Below are positions 25,250-34,189 of a stretch of DNA of 64,000 nt, one piece after another; positions within the stretch are counted from its first letter, which is position 1; each line of letters opens with the position of its first letter. The position numbers were made by a program, and so were the translations under genes. A model generated the notes under the pieces. That model was not told the origin of the DNA. It was given only the letters and a program-made list of their open reading frames with translations, and searched no databases. Source of the stretch: Rhizobiales bacterium 65-79 (GTDB lineage: Bacteria; Pseudomonadota; Alphaproteobacteria; Rhizobiales; Rhizobiaceae). The DNA lies in NCBI GenBank assembly GCA_001896885.1, contig MKRJ01000011.1:1-64000 (forward strand). The letters run 5' to 3'.

Positions 25250-25936
25250 ATGGCGCTCCTTGGAAAAGCCGTCGTTGCGATCTGGAACGACATCACCGAT
25301 GAGGGGCGATCGAACTTCGTCGAGTGGCACAACCGCCAGCACGTTTCCGAGCGCGTGGCGATCCCTGGATTTCACCGCGGGCGCCGCTATATCGCCGAAC
25401 GCGGTTCGCCGGAATATTTTACCCTCTACGAAGCTGCGGACGAATCTGTCCTTACCGGCAGCGAATACCTGGCTCGGCTGAACAATCCGACGGACTGGAC
25501 ACGGGAAGCGACAAGCGCCTTCCGCAACACGGAACGGGGAGTTTGTCGCATCGTCCATTCCACGGGTACAGGGGATGGCGGTTACGGATTGACCGTTCGT
25601 TTCGATGCTGATCCAGGGGTGCGTGAAAGACTGCAGGGCTGGACAATCGAACGGCTGACGGCGATCGAACGCATGCCGTGGATAAGCGGTGCACATCTCT
25701 GCATCGCCGACGCGACAGCCAGCGGCATCGAGACTGCGGAGAAGAAGGGTCGCCAGGTCGCGGTGCCCAACTGGATCGTGATGATCGAGGGTTCGTCGGC
25801 AGCGACGGTAGATGCCGCCGGCCGCGAACTTGCCGACGCTGATCTTCTCGCTGCCGGGATGAAGGAGGAGTCGCAGCGCGGCCTCTACCGCCTTGAATTT
25901 TCCCTCGTCGATTTTCCGGCTGCCACCCTTGTCTGA
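25250..25936 (+). CDS. Protein with EthD-like (dimeric alpha-beta barrel) repeats
   Basis: A 228-aa protein without a clear name. Residues about 5-60 (AVVAIWNDITDEGRSNFVEW, then HVSERVAIPGFHRGRRYI) match the pattern of small dimeric alpha-beta-barrel proteins such as EthD/DUF4286 relatives; a second similar half seems present. No catalytic motif stands out apart from a His-containing WHNRQH. It sits between an SDR and an FAH-family hydratase in one operon, so an accessory or isomerase-like role in degradation is plausible but inferred. Confidence 0.7.
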   Translation: MALLGKAVVAIWNDITDEGRSNFVEWHNRQHVSERVAIPGFHRGRRYIAERGSPEYFTLYEAADESVLTGSEYLARLNNPTDWTREATSAFRNTERGVCRIVHSTGTGDGGYGLTVRFDADPGVRERLQGWTIERLTAIERMPWISGAHLCIADATASGIETAEKKGRQVAVPNWIVMIEGSSAATVDAAGRELADADLLAAGMKEESQRGLYRLEFSLVDFPAATLV

Positions 25937-26705
25937 ACACACCTTGAGCCCGGCGGAGCAGCTTGGCCTGTTGCTGGCCAAATGCGCTGACTCCGGAAGG
26001 GTTATCAGCGTAGCAGAGATCGAAGCTGGCCACCTGCTCCCACAAAACGTGGAGCAAGCGATGCGGGCCCAGGCGGTGGCCTCGGCGGGGCACCCTGTCG
26101 CAGGCTGGAAGGTGGCGATCGGGCCTGAAGGAATGCCGGTCGCCGCCCCGCTCCTCGATATTGCGAATGCGGAGAGCCACAACGAGGTCCGGCGACAGAA
26201 TTCGAATCCTGTCGCCGTCGAGGTCGAGATCGCGTTCCGACTCGGTTCCGACATTGTGCCAGGAAGGAGCTACAGCCGGGAAGATATTCGCCGGCGCGTT
26301 GACTCGGTGCATATCGGAGTAGAACTGATCGGGCCGCGGTTGGTAGAAGGCGACAAGGCGCCATTCCCGCTTTTCCTGGCCGACAGGCTCGGCAATGGGG
26401 GGTATGTCGTCGGTCCGGAACTCGAGTCGGGCGCGATTGATCTCTTGATGTCCGGTAGCGAACCTCTTCCCGCAATGAGTGTCTGTGTCGACGGTAGGGA
26501 AATCCTCAACGTTCGGCCGCACCATCCGAATGGCGACCCCCTCGCGCCACTGGTCGCCTATGCCAATGCACAGATCGACCAGCTTGGAGGACTGCGTCGG
26601 GGACAGTTCGTCACCACGGGAAGCCTGTGCGGTGTGTTGCCGGTCAGCAAACCGCAAATGCTGTGCATCGAATGGCTTCGCAAGCTATTGGTGCGATTTG
26701 GCTAG
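25929..26705 (+). CDS. 2-keto-4-pentenoate hydratase-like (FAH superfamily)
   Basis: About 258 aa of the MhpD/fumarylacetoacetase superfamily. Features include PVAGWKVA and the metal-binding acidic cluster AVEVEIAFRL, then HIGVELIGPR and a glycine-rich C-terminal half (GDPLAPLVAYANAQ). TTG at 25929 overlaps the previous stop by 8 bp; TTG 25893 is an in-frame alternative with a longer overlap. It is last in the operon that starts with the permease. MhpD-type enzymes hydrate 2-oxo-pent-4-enoate from aromatic meta-cleavage, which hints at an aromatic-like imported ligand. Confidence 0.85.
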   Translation: MSEHTLSPAEQLGLLLAKCADSGRVISVAEIEAGHLLPQNVEQAMRAQAVASAGHPVAGWKVAIGPEGMPVAAPLLDIANAESHNEVRRQNSNPVAVEVEIAFRLGSDIVPGRSYSREDIRRRVDSVHIGVELIGPRLVEGDKAPFPLFLADRLGNGGYVVGPELESGAIDLLMSGSEPLPAMSVCVDGREILNVRPHHPNGDPLAPLVAYANAQIDQLGGLRRGQFVTTGSLCGVLPVSKPQMLCIEWLRKLLVRFG

Positions 26706-26917
26706 GTAGGCAGGCCCTCTTCCGGCTTCTGATCGAGCGGTGTGGATCAGCCAGGCCATCGCAAGTCCGGGGCGGAGCGGTTCGCGAATTACCGGCCGGT
26801 TATCCGCCGGCAGGGTTGCCAGTCGTGACTGCGCGCTGCGATGGGCGATGGAAGCTTACGGTGATCCGGCTTGACGGCTGATCGGCAATGGTCGGCCGGG
26901 ACCGATGCATGGAATTA

Positions 26918-28150
26918 TCAGGCGTTGGCCTTGGCTTTTGAAAGCACATAGAACCCGACATCAATGATCCCGGTCCTGAAACCAGCCTCGCAATAGCACA
27001 GATAATATTCCCACAGCCGCCGGAACCGCGCGGGAAAACCCATCGCCTCGACCTTCGGCCATGATTCCCGAAAAAGTCTGCGCCACTCGGCCAGCGTCGT
27101 TGCGTAGCTTGCGCCGAAATGTTGCATCGAAACCGGATCGAGGCCCGCAGCCACGGCGTGCTCTGCGATGATGCTTTTGGTCGGCAGCATGCCGCCCGGG
27201 AAAATATAGCGCTGGATGAAATCCGGCGTAGCGCGATAGCTTTCAAAACGCGCCTCGTCGATGGTGATCACCTGGAGGACGGCAGTGCCGCCGGTTTTCA
27301 GGCGCTCATGCAATGTCCTGAAATAGACAGGCCAGTAAGTCTCGCCGACGGCCTCCAGCATCTCGATCGAAACGATCCTGTCGTAGGTGCCTTCGACGTC
27401 GCGATAGTCCGTCCGTTCCAGCGAGATCTTTCCTGAAAGATTTTCCTGCTGCACGCGCTGCCGGGCAAAGGCCAGTTGCTCGCGGGACAGCGTAATACCG
27501 GTGACGCGGGCTCCGGCGCGGGCGAGCTTCAGGGCCAATGCTCCCCAGCCGCAGCCGATCTCGAGCACGTTCTCGCCGCCGCGCAGGTCCATGAGCCCAA
27601 CGACCCGGTCGAGCTTGGCCTCCTGGGCGTCGTCGAGCGTCTGGCCCGGATGCTCGTAGAGCGCCGAGGAATAGGTCATGCCCTTATCGAGCCAGCACCG
27701 GTAAAAATCGTTGCCGAGATCGTAGTGGAACGCGATGTTCCTGCGGCTGCCCGACCTGCTGTTCGTCCGCATGAGATGCCGGAGGCGATTGAGCATCCGG
27801 ACGGGCCAGAATCCGGAAATCCGCTTGTCGAGCAGCGTGATGTTGCGCCCCGCCAGTTCCAGAAACGCGGCAAGGTCGGGGCTCGACCAGTCCCCCTCTA
27901 TATAGGCTTCGGCGAAGCCGATATCGCCCTGGCTGACAAGCCGCCGCAACGCGCGCCAGCGATGGAGGACGAGCGTCGCATGATTTCCCGGCCTTGTCCC
28001 GCGATGCTCGATCCGGTTGCCGGATGGCAGGACGACCGTGATATGGCCAGCTTCGATCTGCGCGACGACACGGCGCAACAGGCGCGCGGCCAGGCCTTCC
28101 CCGCTGCGGCCTATGTCCTTTGCTTCCCGGATTCCGCTATCGGAGGACAT
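26918..28150 (-). CDS. cfa: Cyclopropane-fatty-acyl-phospholipid synthase family protein
   Basis: About 410 aa, normal CFA synthase length, with an N-terminal lipid-binding domain and a SAM-dependent methyltransferase core (LEIGCGWGALALKLARAGA, then SIEMLEAVGE and YIFPGGMLP). Start 28150 overlaps the DUF1365 gene by 14 bp; an in-frame ATG at 28192 lies deeper in that gene. It methylates unsaturated acyl chains of membrane lipids. It is last of three minus-strand genes whose promoter region carries a sigma-E-type site. In other phototrophs CFA synthase belongs to the singlet-oxygen regulon. Confidence 0.9.
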   Translation of the reverse strand: MSSDSGIREAKDIGRSGEGLAARLLRRVVAQIEAGHITVVLPSGNRIEHRGTRPGNHATLVLHRWRALRRLVSQGDIGFAEAYIEGDWSSPDLAAFLELAGRNITLLDKRISGFWPVRMLNRLRHLMRTNSRSGSRRNIAFHYDLGNDFYRCWLDKGMTYSSALYEHPGQTLDDAQEAKLDRVVGLMDLRGGENVLEIGCGWGALALKLARAGARVTGITLSREQLAFARQRVQQENLSGKISLERTDYRDVEGTYDRIVSIEMLEAVGETYWPVYFRTLHERLKTGGTAVLQVITIDEARFESYRATPDFIQRYIFPGGMLPTKSIIAEHAVAAGLDPVSMQHFGASYATTLAEWRRLFRESWPKVEAMGFPARFRRLWEYYLCYCEAGFRTGIIDVGFYVLSKAKANA

Positions 28151-28961
28151 TCGTGCTGTCCTTTGCCGGACGGACGCCGGCTTGCTCGACATTGAGGCCG
28201 AGGGTGACCGGCCGATCGGGCGGCGACGGGCGATGCTGCAGGCGGATGCCCTTGAGCCGGATCAGCAGCGCCTCCCAGTAGATGCCGACGATCACTTTCA
28301 GGGTCAGCAGCGGATAGGCGCAGAAGGCGCGCGCCAGGGCCGCGTCGGTCAGTTCCTGCCGGGTCGCGGCGAGCTTGGCGACGATCAGCGGTCCTTGCGC
28401 ATCGCGGCCGATGACTGAAACCGCCAGTTGCCTTCCCGGAGGCACGACGGAAAAGGAATAGGCCATGTCGGTGCCCATGAACGGCGAGACATAGAAGGAT
28501 TTCGGGCTTTCCTGCCGGATCGCGCCTTTCATGCCGGCGGGCACGGGGATGAGGTAGTTGTGGCGCTGTCCGAAGGTGTTGTTGACTTCGTAGAAGATGG
28601 CCGAAAGCGAGCCGTTCTTCCTATGGCAGAAATAGATGCTGAGCGGGTTGAAGGCGTATCCCAGGATGCGCGGCATGGTGAGCAGCCGGATCGGACCGCC
28701 GCATTCGATGCCCGCTTCCTGCAAATGCCGCTCGATCCTGCCGCGCGGCGAAACGGACGCTCCCTCGCCATGGTCGGAATCGTGAAAGCTGAACAGGTTG
28801 AAGCGGTTGCGCGAGAAGAGGCGCAGCCCGCCCGCCAGCGCGTCGATCTCGTCGAGATCGAGCAGCAGGTAGAAAATGCTGTAGCGCAGCCTGTGTTCTC
28901 TTGGCCGCAACCGATGATGCATCACCGAACCGGTGTAGAGCGCTGATTGTAGGCCCGGCAT
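28137..28961 (-). CDS. DUF1365 family protein
   Basis: A 274-aa protein of the DUF1365 family (SALYTGSVMHHRLRPREHRL; FSFHDSDHGEG; NPLSIYFCHR; KSFYVSPFMG). These proteins occur almost always next to an FAD amine-oxidase-like protein and a CFA synthase, as here. Its start and the upstream stop share one base (TGATG on the minus strand), so the three genes are translationally coupled. The molecular activity is unknown. Confidence 0.88.
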   Translation of the reverse strand: MPGLQSALYTGSVMHHRLRPREHRLRYSIFYLLLDLDEIDALAGGLRLFSRNRFNLFSFHDSDHGEGASVSPRGRIERHLQEAGIECGGPIRLLTMPRILGYAFNPLSIYFCHRKNGSLSAIFYEVNNTFGQRHNYLIPVPAGMKGAIRQESPKSFYVSPFMGTDMAYSFSVVPPGRQLAVSVIGRDAQGPLIVAKLAATRQELTDAALARAFCAYPLLTLKVIVGIYWEALLIRLKGIRLQHRPSPPDRPVTLGLNVEQAGVRPAKDSTNVLR

Positions 28962-30310
28962 CAGGCCGCCTCCATCTGGACCGGGGCCAGCCGAGCCTCA
29001 TGGAGGTGGATGCGGCCGGACTCGTTCGGAACGGTCCATGGGCGCCGCAGGCCGCCGAGCGCCTCGGCGACGGCAAGGCCGGCCTGCAATCCGTCCTCGT
29101 GGAAGCCCGCGCCGAAATAGGCGCCGCAAAACCACCTGTTGCGCCCGCCCTGGAGCGACCAAAGCTCCCTCTGGGCCAGCGTCGCCCGGCCATCGAAGCG
29201 GGGATGGCTGTAGCGCATCTGCCGCAACATCGCGCCGGGTTCGATCTCGCGGTGCGGATTGAGCGTCACGAACAGCGGGCGATCGCTCTCGATGCCCTGA
29301 AGGCGGTTCATCCAGTAGGTGACGGCGAGCCTGCGACCTTCGTCGTCTTGCCTCGTCATGTAGTTCCAGCTCGACCAGACCCGGCGCCGCCGCGGCATCA
29401 GGCGCGGGTCGGAATGAAGAACTGCATCGTTGTCGGTATATCGAAACGAACCGAGCAGCCGCCTTTCTTCGTCGCTCGGGTCGGCAAGCATTTCGAGCGC
29501 CTGATCCGCATGGGTGGCGATCACCACATGGTCGAAACGGCGACGCTGGCCGTCATGACCGACGAGTTCGGCACCGTTCGCCGTGCGGGCAACCTGCTTT
29601 ACCGGATAGTTGGAAACGATCTCGGTTATGCTGTCCGCGATCGCCCGCACGTAGGATTTGCTGCCGCCGGCAATTGTCCGCCAGACGGGCCGGCCGGAAA
29701 GCTTGAGCAGGCCGTGGGTTTCGCAGAATCGGATGAACGAAGCCGCCGGATAGGCGCCGATGCTCGCGGCAGGCGTCGACCAGATGGCCGCCGCCATGGG
29801 ATAGAGATGATCGTTTCGAAAGCCCGCGCCGTAGCCGCCGGCGTCGAGATACTCGTCAAGCGTCATCATGCCCAGAGCCGCCACGTCGCGCGGCGCCTCG
29901 CGGTAGAATCGGACCAGATCGCGCAGCATCAGCCAAAATCGCGGGCTGATGGCGTTTCGGCCCTGCGCGAACAGGCCTGCAAGGCCGGTTCCCGAATATT
30001 CGAGCCGGCCATCGTCGAGCGATACGGCAAATGACATATCCGAGCGCCTGGTGGCGACGCCGATATGCTGGAGGAGTGCCGTCAGGTTTGGATAGGTGTC
30101 CTGGTTGAACACGATAAAGCCGGTATCGATCGCGGCCCCTTCGGCATCGACCGTGTTGCTGTGCCCGCCGAGGCGACCATCGGCCTCATAAAGGACAACG
30201 CGATGTCGTTTGGAAAGCAGCCACGCTGCGGACAGGCCGGAAATCCCGCTCCCGACGACGGCGATGTCGAGGCTTCTGTGCGGCGTCGCAACCCGGTTAA
30301 GGCCGTTCAT
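28961..30310 (-). CDS. FAD-dependent amine-oxidase-like protein (NAD(P)-binding)
   Basis: About 449 aa with an N-terminal FAD Rossmann motif (DIAVVGSGISGLSAAWLLS) and the C-terminal amine-oxidase flavin-binding end (FCGAYFGAGFHEDGLQAGLA). Start 30310 is preferred because the in-frame ATG at 30370 would lie upstream of the transcription start predicted from the sigma-E site at 30372-30400; ATG 30355 remains possible. It heads the operon with DUF1365 and CFA synthase, and is divergent from rpoE-chrR. It probably desaturates or oxidises acyl chains with its neighbours; the reaction is not shown. Confidence 0.85.
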   Translation of the reverse strand: MNGLNRVATPHRSLDIAVVGSGISGLSAAWLLSKRHRVVLYEADGRLGGHSNTVDAEGAAIDTGFIVFNQDTYPNLTALLQHIGVATRRSDMSFAVSLDDGRLEYSGTGLAGLFAQGRNAISPRFWLMLRDLVRFYREAPRDVAALGMMTLDEYLDAGGYGAGFRNDHLYPMAAAIWSTPAASIGAYPAASFIRFCETHGLLKLSGRPVWRTIAGGSKSYVRAIADSITEIVSNYPVKQVARTANGAELVGHDGQRRRFDHVVIATHADQALEMLADPSDEERRLLGSFRYTDNDAVLHSDPRLMPRRRRVWSSWNYMTRQDDEGRRLAVTYWMNRLQGIESDRPLFVTLNPHREIEPGAMLRQMRYSHPRFDGRATLAQRELWSLQGGRNRWFCGAYFGAGFHEDGLQAGLAVAEALGGLRRPWTVPNESGRIHLHEARLAPVQMEAA

Positions 30311-30371
30311 TGCGTCACCGGCAGCATTCTTTCCCCTCAAGGGATTTTCCTCCATTCGCCAAGCTGCCAAT

Positions 30372-30400
30372 GTTTACGAAGCCCCGTCGGCATTAGATCA
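30372..30400 (-). promoter_or_regulatory. Sigma-E-type promoter for the amine-oxidase operon
   Basis: On the minus strand: TGATCT, exactly 18 bp, TAAAC. The Rhodobacter sphaeroides RpoE consensus, from memory, is TGATCC-N18-TAAGA. Transcription would start near 30365, upstream of the ATG at 30310. Confidence 0.55.
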
Positions 30401-30409
30401 CCTCGGACG

Positions 30410-30438
30410 TGATCCGAATGGGGAAGGCAGGCGTATGA
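30410..30438 (+). promoter_or_regulatory. Sigma-E-type promoter for rpoE-chrR
   Basis: TGATCC (30410-30415), 18 bp, TATGA (30434-30438): one mismatch from the R. sphaeroides RpoE consensus. It sits directly before the sigma factor gene, as expected for autoregulation. Confidence 0.65.
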
Positions 30439-30445
30439 AGGGCAA

Positions 30446-31099
30446 ATGGATGCCGCAGGACCACATCTTCCCGACAGGCTCGCAGAGCAGGTCCGTCCGG
30501 AGGCGAGGCTCATCGTCTTGAATGGGGCCAGGCAAAAAGAGGTGCTGCCCTCTCCTGAAGAACTGACCCGCCTGCTGGAGGCTGTGGCGCAGGCTCGGGA
30601 CCGGAACGCGTTCGCGCGGTTGTTCGCCTATTTCGCGCCGCGTGTGAAAAGTTTTCTCATCCGCTCCGGCCTGACGGACGCGGTTGCCGAGGAAGTGACG
30701 CAGGAAGTCATGATCGCGGTCTGGCGAAAGGCATCTTATTTCGATCCCGGTCGGGGCGGGGCATCGACATGGGTATTCACGATTGCCCGCAACAGAAGGA
30801 TCGACCGGCTACGGCGCTCGCGCCTCCGGACGACCGATCATTTCCTGGATCCGAGCGACGAGCCCGACACACCGCCGTCGGGCGAAGATATCGCGCTCAT
30901 GACAGAACGTGAAAAGGGGGTGCGGAAGGCGCTGGCGACCTTGTCGAGCGAACAGGCGACCATCGTGAGGCTTTCCTTCTTTTCCGAAAAGCCGCACGCC
31001 GAGATCGCCCGGGAACTTGGCATCCCGCTCGGCACCGTGAAATCCCGCGTCCGTCTGGCATTGAACCGGCTGCGGACCCTGTTGGACAACGATCCATGA
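30446..31099 (+). CDS. rpoE: Group IV (ECF) RNA polymerase sigma factor, RpoE-like
   Basis: Up to 217 aa: sigma region 2 (RLFAYFAPRVKSFLIRSGL to WRKASYFDPGRG) and region 4 (LSSEQATIVRLSFF, GIPLGTVKSRVRLALNRL). It matches the ChrR-linked ECF11 type. The first ATG is almost at the predicted transcription start, so TTG 30518, preceded by GGAGGCGAGG, may be the true start; that gives an N-terminus like that of known homologues. Its TGA overlaps the chrR ATG (31096-31099). It is expected to be released from ChrR by singlet oxygen and to activate the three TGATC-type promoters nearby. Confidence 0.92.
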   Translation: MDAAGPHLPDRLAEQVRPEARLIVLNGARQKEVLPSPEELTRLLEAVAQARDRNAFARLFAYFAPRVKSFLIRSGLTDAVAEEVTQEVMIAVWRKASYFDPGRGGASTWVFTIARNRRIDRLRRSRLRTTDHFLDPSDEPDTPPSGEDIALMTEREKGVRKALATLSSEQATIVRLSFFSEKPHAEIARELGIPLGTVKSRVRLALNRLRTLLDNDP

Positions 31100-31746
31100 C
31101 GATCGCCCATCATCCGAGCGACGAAACGCTCCTGCGCCTTGCCGCCGGGACATTGGGCGCCGGACCGGCGCTGGTCGTAGCCGTTCACCTCGAAGGCTGC
31201 GCGGCCTGCCGCGAGCGCCTGGCCGGGCTCGAGGCCGTCGGCGGCGCGATCCTTCACGAGATGCCGCCGGCTCCGCTGTCCGCGGACTTGTTCGGGCGCA
31301 CCATGGAACGGCTCGAAGGCATGCCGCCCACGCCGGTACAGGACCGGGTGCCGAAAAGGCAGCCGGCACTTGGAATAGATCTGCCCCGGGCGATGCGCCG
31401 TTGCGATGTCGGACCGTGGCGATGGCTGGGACCGGGCTTCAAGTGGAGCAAGGTGGGGATTGCCGGGGATCCGGAGGCCAAGGTCATGCTGCTTAAAGGC
31501 AGGGCAGGGCTTCATCTGCCTGCGCACGGTCATACCGGCCTGGAGTTCATGCAAGTCCTGTCCGGATCGCTGTCGGACGAACGCGGCCAGTACTTCCCGG
31601 GCGATCTCGACGAAGCCGACGACCAGGTCGATCACCGGCCGGTGGTGGGACAGGATTCGGACTGCGTCTGCCTTGCCGCCCTGGAGGGCGACACGCGCCT
31701 CCATGGGTGGCTGGGGCGTCTTTTGCGTCCGATCGTCGGGTTTTGA
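31096..31746 (+). CDS. chrR: ChrR-family zinc-dependent anti-sigma factor
   Basis: A 216-aa anti-sigma factor. The zinc ligands of the anti-sigma domain fall at His6, His31, Cys35 and Cys38, exactly the spacing and numbering of R. sphaeroides ChrR. A C-terminal cupin-like domain follows, with the second metal site HGHTGLE and a later His (VDHRP). It should bind RpoE and dissociate on exposure to singlet oxygen or organic hydroperoxides. It is translationally coupled to rpoE by the ATGA overlap. Confidence 0.93.
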   Translation: MTIAHHPSDETLLRLAAGTLGAGPALVVAVHLEGCAACRERLAGLEAVGGAILHEMPPAPLSADLFGRTMERLEGMPPTPVQDRVPKRQPALGIDLPRAMRRCDVGPWRWLGPGFKWSKVGIAGDPEAKVMLLKGRAGLHLPAHGHTGLEFMQVLSGSLSDERGQYFPGDLDEADDQVDHRPVVGQDSDCVCLAALEGDTRLHGWLGRLLRPIVGF

Positions 31747-31749
31747 GCC

Positions 31750-32589
31750 ATGGCTGGCACGGCGATTGTCGCCTTGATCGTGCTGGCGGCTTGTCTTTCG
31801 CTGACCATGGCGGGGGCCTGGCTGGTCGCGCTTTGGACCGGTCGTTCGGGCTGGATCGACGCGATCTGGTCCTTCGCCACCGGCGGTTTCGGTGCCGCGG
31901 CCGCCCTTGTTCCTTTCGCGGGCGGCGAAGTCTCGCCACGGCAAATGCTTGTCGCGGCGCTGGCGCTTGCCTGGTCGCTGCGGCTTGGCATCCACATCGC
32001 GATACGCACCGCTCATGGCGGCGACGACCCGCGATATCGGCAACTTCGGGAGGAGTGGGGCCGCGCATTCAAGCCCCGCCTGTTCTGGTTTCTGCAGATC
32101 CAGGCATTGGCCGCGCTGGTGCTGGCCCTGTCGATCGCGATCGCGGCGCACAATGCGGCGCCCGCCCCGAGATTGTCGGACTGGCTCGGGAGCGCCGTCC
32201 TGATCGTGGCTGTCATCGGGGAAGCGATCGCCGACCGCCAGCTTTCGACGTTTCGCTCCGATCCCGGGAACAAGGGGAAGGTTTGTGACGTCGGGCTTTG
32301 GGGAATGTCCCGCCACCCGAACTATTTCTTCGAATGGCTGGGCTGGCTCGCCTATGCCGTCATCGCCCTTGATTTCTCGGGCGCCTATCCATGGGGCTGG
32401 CTGGCTGTTGCCGGACCTTTGCTGATGTATTGGCTGCTTGTGCATGTCTCCGGCATTCCGCCTCTCGAGGCGCATATGCTGCGCTCGCGCGGCGAGGCCT
32501 TTCGCGACTACCAGCAACGCGTCAACGCCTTCTGGCCGGGTCCGGCGAGCGACGCGGCCGCCGTCAGCGATGATGGCGTTTCCAGATGA
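31750..32589 (+). CDS. DUF1295 family membrane protein (steroid-reductase/ICMT-like)
   Basis: A 279-aa integral membrane protein with about seven hydrophobic segments. The C-terminal signature LWGMSRHPNYFFEWLGWLAYA is typical of DUF1295/isoprenylcysteine methyltransferase-like reductases, as is the final HVSGIPPLEAHMLRSRG. It follows chrR by 3 bp and overlaps the next gene (ATGA, 32586-32589), so it belongs to the rpoE operon. A lipid reductase or methyl-group-modifying role is inferred. Confidence 0.88.
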   Translation: MAGTAIVALIVLAACLSLTMAGAWLVALWTGRSGWIDAIWSFATGGFGAAAALVPFAGGEVSPRQMLVAALALAWSLRLGIHIAIRTAHGGDDPRYRQLREEWGRAFKPRLFWFLQIQALAALVLALSIAIAAHNAAPAPRLSDWLGSAVLIVAVIGEAIADRQLSTFRSDPGNKGKVCDVGLWGMSRHPNYFFEWLGWLAYAVIALDFSGAYPWGWLAVAGPLLMYWLLVHVSGIPPLEAHMLRSRGEAFRDYQQRVNAFWPGPASDAAAVSDDGVSR

Positions 32590-33620
32590 GCCTGATTTCA
32601 TCGACAATCCGCGTCGCGGAGCGTGGCCCGCTTCCCGATCCGTTGATGCGCATGGGGATCGGGTTCCTGGTCGGGCGCACGCGCAGAAAGCTTGCCGCGG
32701 CGACGGACGAGCAGGAAGAGAATTTCGCGCGCGCCATGGCGGAGCATCCCATCGCCGAGCATGCCGGCGACGCCAACAGGCAGCACTACGAACTGCCGCC
32801 CGGATTCTTCGCGCTCACGCTCGGGCCGCGACGCAAATATTCCTGCTGCCTGTACCCGACGGGACATGAAACGCTGGCGGAGGCCGAGCGTCTGGCGCTG
32901 GACGAGACGGTTGCCCATGCCGGCCTCGCCGACGGCCAGTCGATCCTGGAACTCGGCTGCGGCTGGGGCTCCTTGACGCTGTTCATGGCGGAGCGCTTCC
33001 CGCGGGCCAGCATCACGGCCGTCTCGAATTCGGCGCAGCAACGGCTTCATATCGAGGGAGAGGCGGCCGCACGCGGCCTCGGCAACATCCGCGTCGTCAC
33101 CGCCGACATGAACGCCTTCGCACCCGACGGCACCTACGACAGGGTGGTCTCGGTCGAGATGTTCGAGCACATGTCGAACTGGCAGGCCTTGCTCGCTCGG
33201 GTCAAGGCATGGCTCGCACCGCAAGGCAAGCTGTTCGTCCACGTCTTCAGCCACAGGCACAGCCCTTACCGGTTCGACCACGAAAACGAGGCCGACTGGA
33301 TCGCGCAGCATTTTTTCACCGGCGGCATCATGCCCAGCCATAACCTGATCCGGCATTTTCCCGATTGCTTCGCGGTTGAACGGGATTGGCGCTGGAGCGG
33401 CCTCCATTATCGGAAGACGGCGCTGAACTGGCTGGAGCGGTTCGACGCGAACCGCGAGCAGATCGATCGCATCCTGCGCGAAATCTATGGGCTGGACGCC
33501 GCGCTCTGGCGCCGGCGCTGGCGTCTTTTCTACCTGGCGACGGCGGGGCTGTTCGGCCATGCCGGCGGTGAAGAATGGGGCGTCAGCCACTACCTGCTGC
33601 GCCCGACCTCAAGCGAATGA
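32586..33620 (+). CDS. CFA-synthase-like SAM methyltransferase
   Basis: A 344-aa protein with a SAM-binding core LELGCGWGSLTLFMAERFP and SVEMFEHMSN, then HFFTGGIMPS. It lacks the longer N-terminal lipid domain of the CFA synthase at 26918 and has instead a distinct NRQHYELPPGFFALTLG start. This short form is typical of the second CFA-like enzyme of sigma-E regulons (UfaM-type or N-methyltransferase-like). It overlaps both neighbours by ATGA junctions. Unsaturated acyl chains are the likely substrate; the product cannot be told. Confidence 0.87.
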   Translation: MSLISSTIRVAERGPLPDPLMRMGIGFLVGRTRRKLAAATDEQEENFARAMAEHPIAEHAGDANRQHYELPPGFFALTLGPRRKYSCCLYPTGHETLAEAERLALDETVAHAGLADGQSILELGCGWGSLTLFMAERFPRASITAVSNSAQQRLHIEGEAAARGLGNIRVVTADMNAFAPDGTYDRVVSVEMFEHMSNWQALLARVKAWLAPQGKLFVHVFSHRHSPYRFDHENEADWIAQHFFTGGIMPSHNLIRHFPDCFAVERDWRWSGLHYRKTALNWLERFDANREQIDRILREIYGLDAALWRRRWRLFYLATAGLFGHAGGEEWGVSHYLLRPTSSE

Positions 33621-34189
33621 CGCCCCTTGATTTGGCCCGCAGGATCTGGCGGCGGGTCGCAGCCTTCGCCGCCCATGACGATCCCATGGTGGCGGCCTGC
33701 AATCTGATCGCGCTGGTCGTCGCCTCCAACCAGCCCTTCTATCCGCTTTATGTCTATTGGACCGTGGGCGAACACATTTCGCCGACCTTCTTCACGTTCC
33801 TGTCGACGCCGTTTTTCCTGGCGGTGCCGGCGGTGGCCAGATGGTCGCCGACGGCAGGCCGCGCGCTTCTCCCGCTTGCCGGTATCGCCAATACGGTGTT
33901 GAGCGCCAAAGTGTTCGGGCAGGCGTCTGGCGTGGAAATCTTTCTCGTGCCCTGCGCGTTGATTGCCGCGACATTTTTCCGGCCCTCGGAAAGGCTGGTG
34001 GCATTCATCCTGATCGGGCTGGCGGCGCTGGTCTATCTCGGGCTCGACGGCACATTCGGCGCGCCCGTCCATCTCTACTCGGCCTCCGAATACGCGGCGT
34101 TCTCCAGGTTGAACGCGCTGAGCGCCGGCACCCTCACGGTGTTCGTCGGGCTTGTCGCCTCGGGACTCTCAGGCCGACCGTCAGGATGA
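33617..34189 (+). CDS. Integral membrane protein of unknown function
   Basis: A 190-aa protein with about five hydrophobic segments (IALVVASNQPFYPLYVYWTV, TFLSTPFFLAVPAVARW, IFLVPCALIAATFF, and others). Start 33617 overlaps the methyltransferase stop (ATGA). It is the last gene of the rpoE operon and converges with the DUF2177 gene, overlapping its end by 9 bp. No family was recognised. Confidence 0.8.
   Translation: MTPLDLARRIWRRVAAFAAHDDPMVAACNLIALVVASNQPFYPLYVYWTVGEHISPTFFTFLSTPFFLAVPAVARWSPTAGRALLPLAGIANTVLSAKVFGQASGVEIFLVPCALIAATFFRPSERLVAFILIGLAALVYLGLDGTFGAPVHLYSASEYAAFSRLNALSAGTLTVFVGLVASGLSGRPSG

Noticed and set aside
30838-32607. A 589-residue minus-strand open frame over rpoE-chrR-DUF1295
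   Set aside because: No domain and opposite to three well supported genes.
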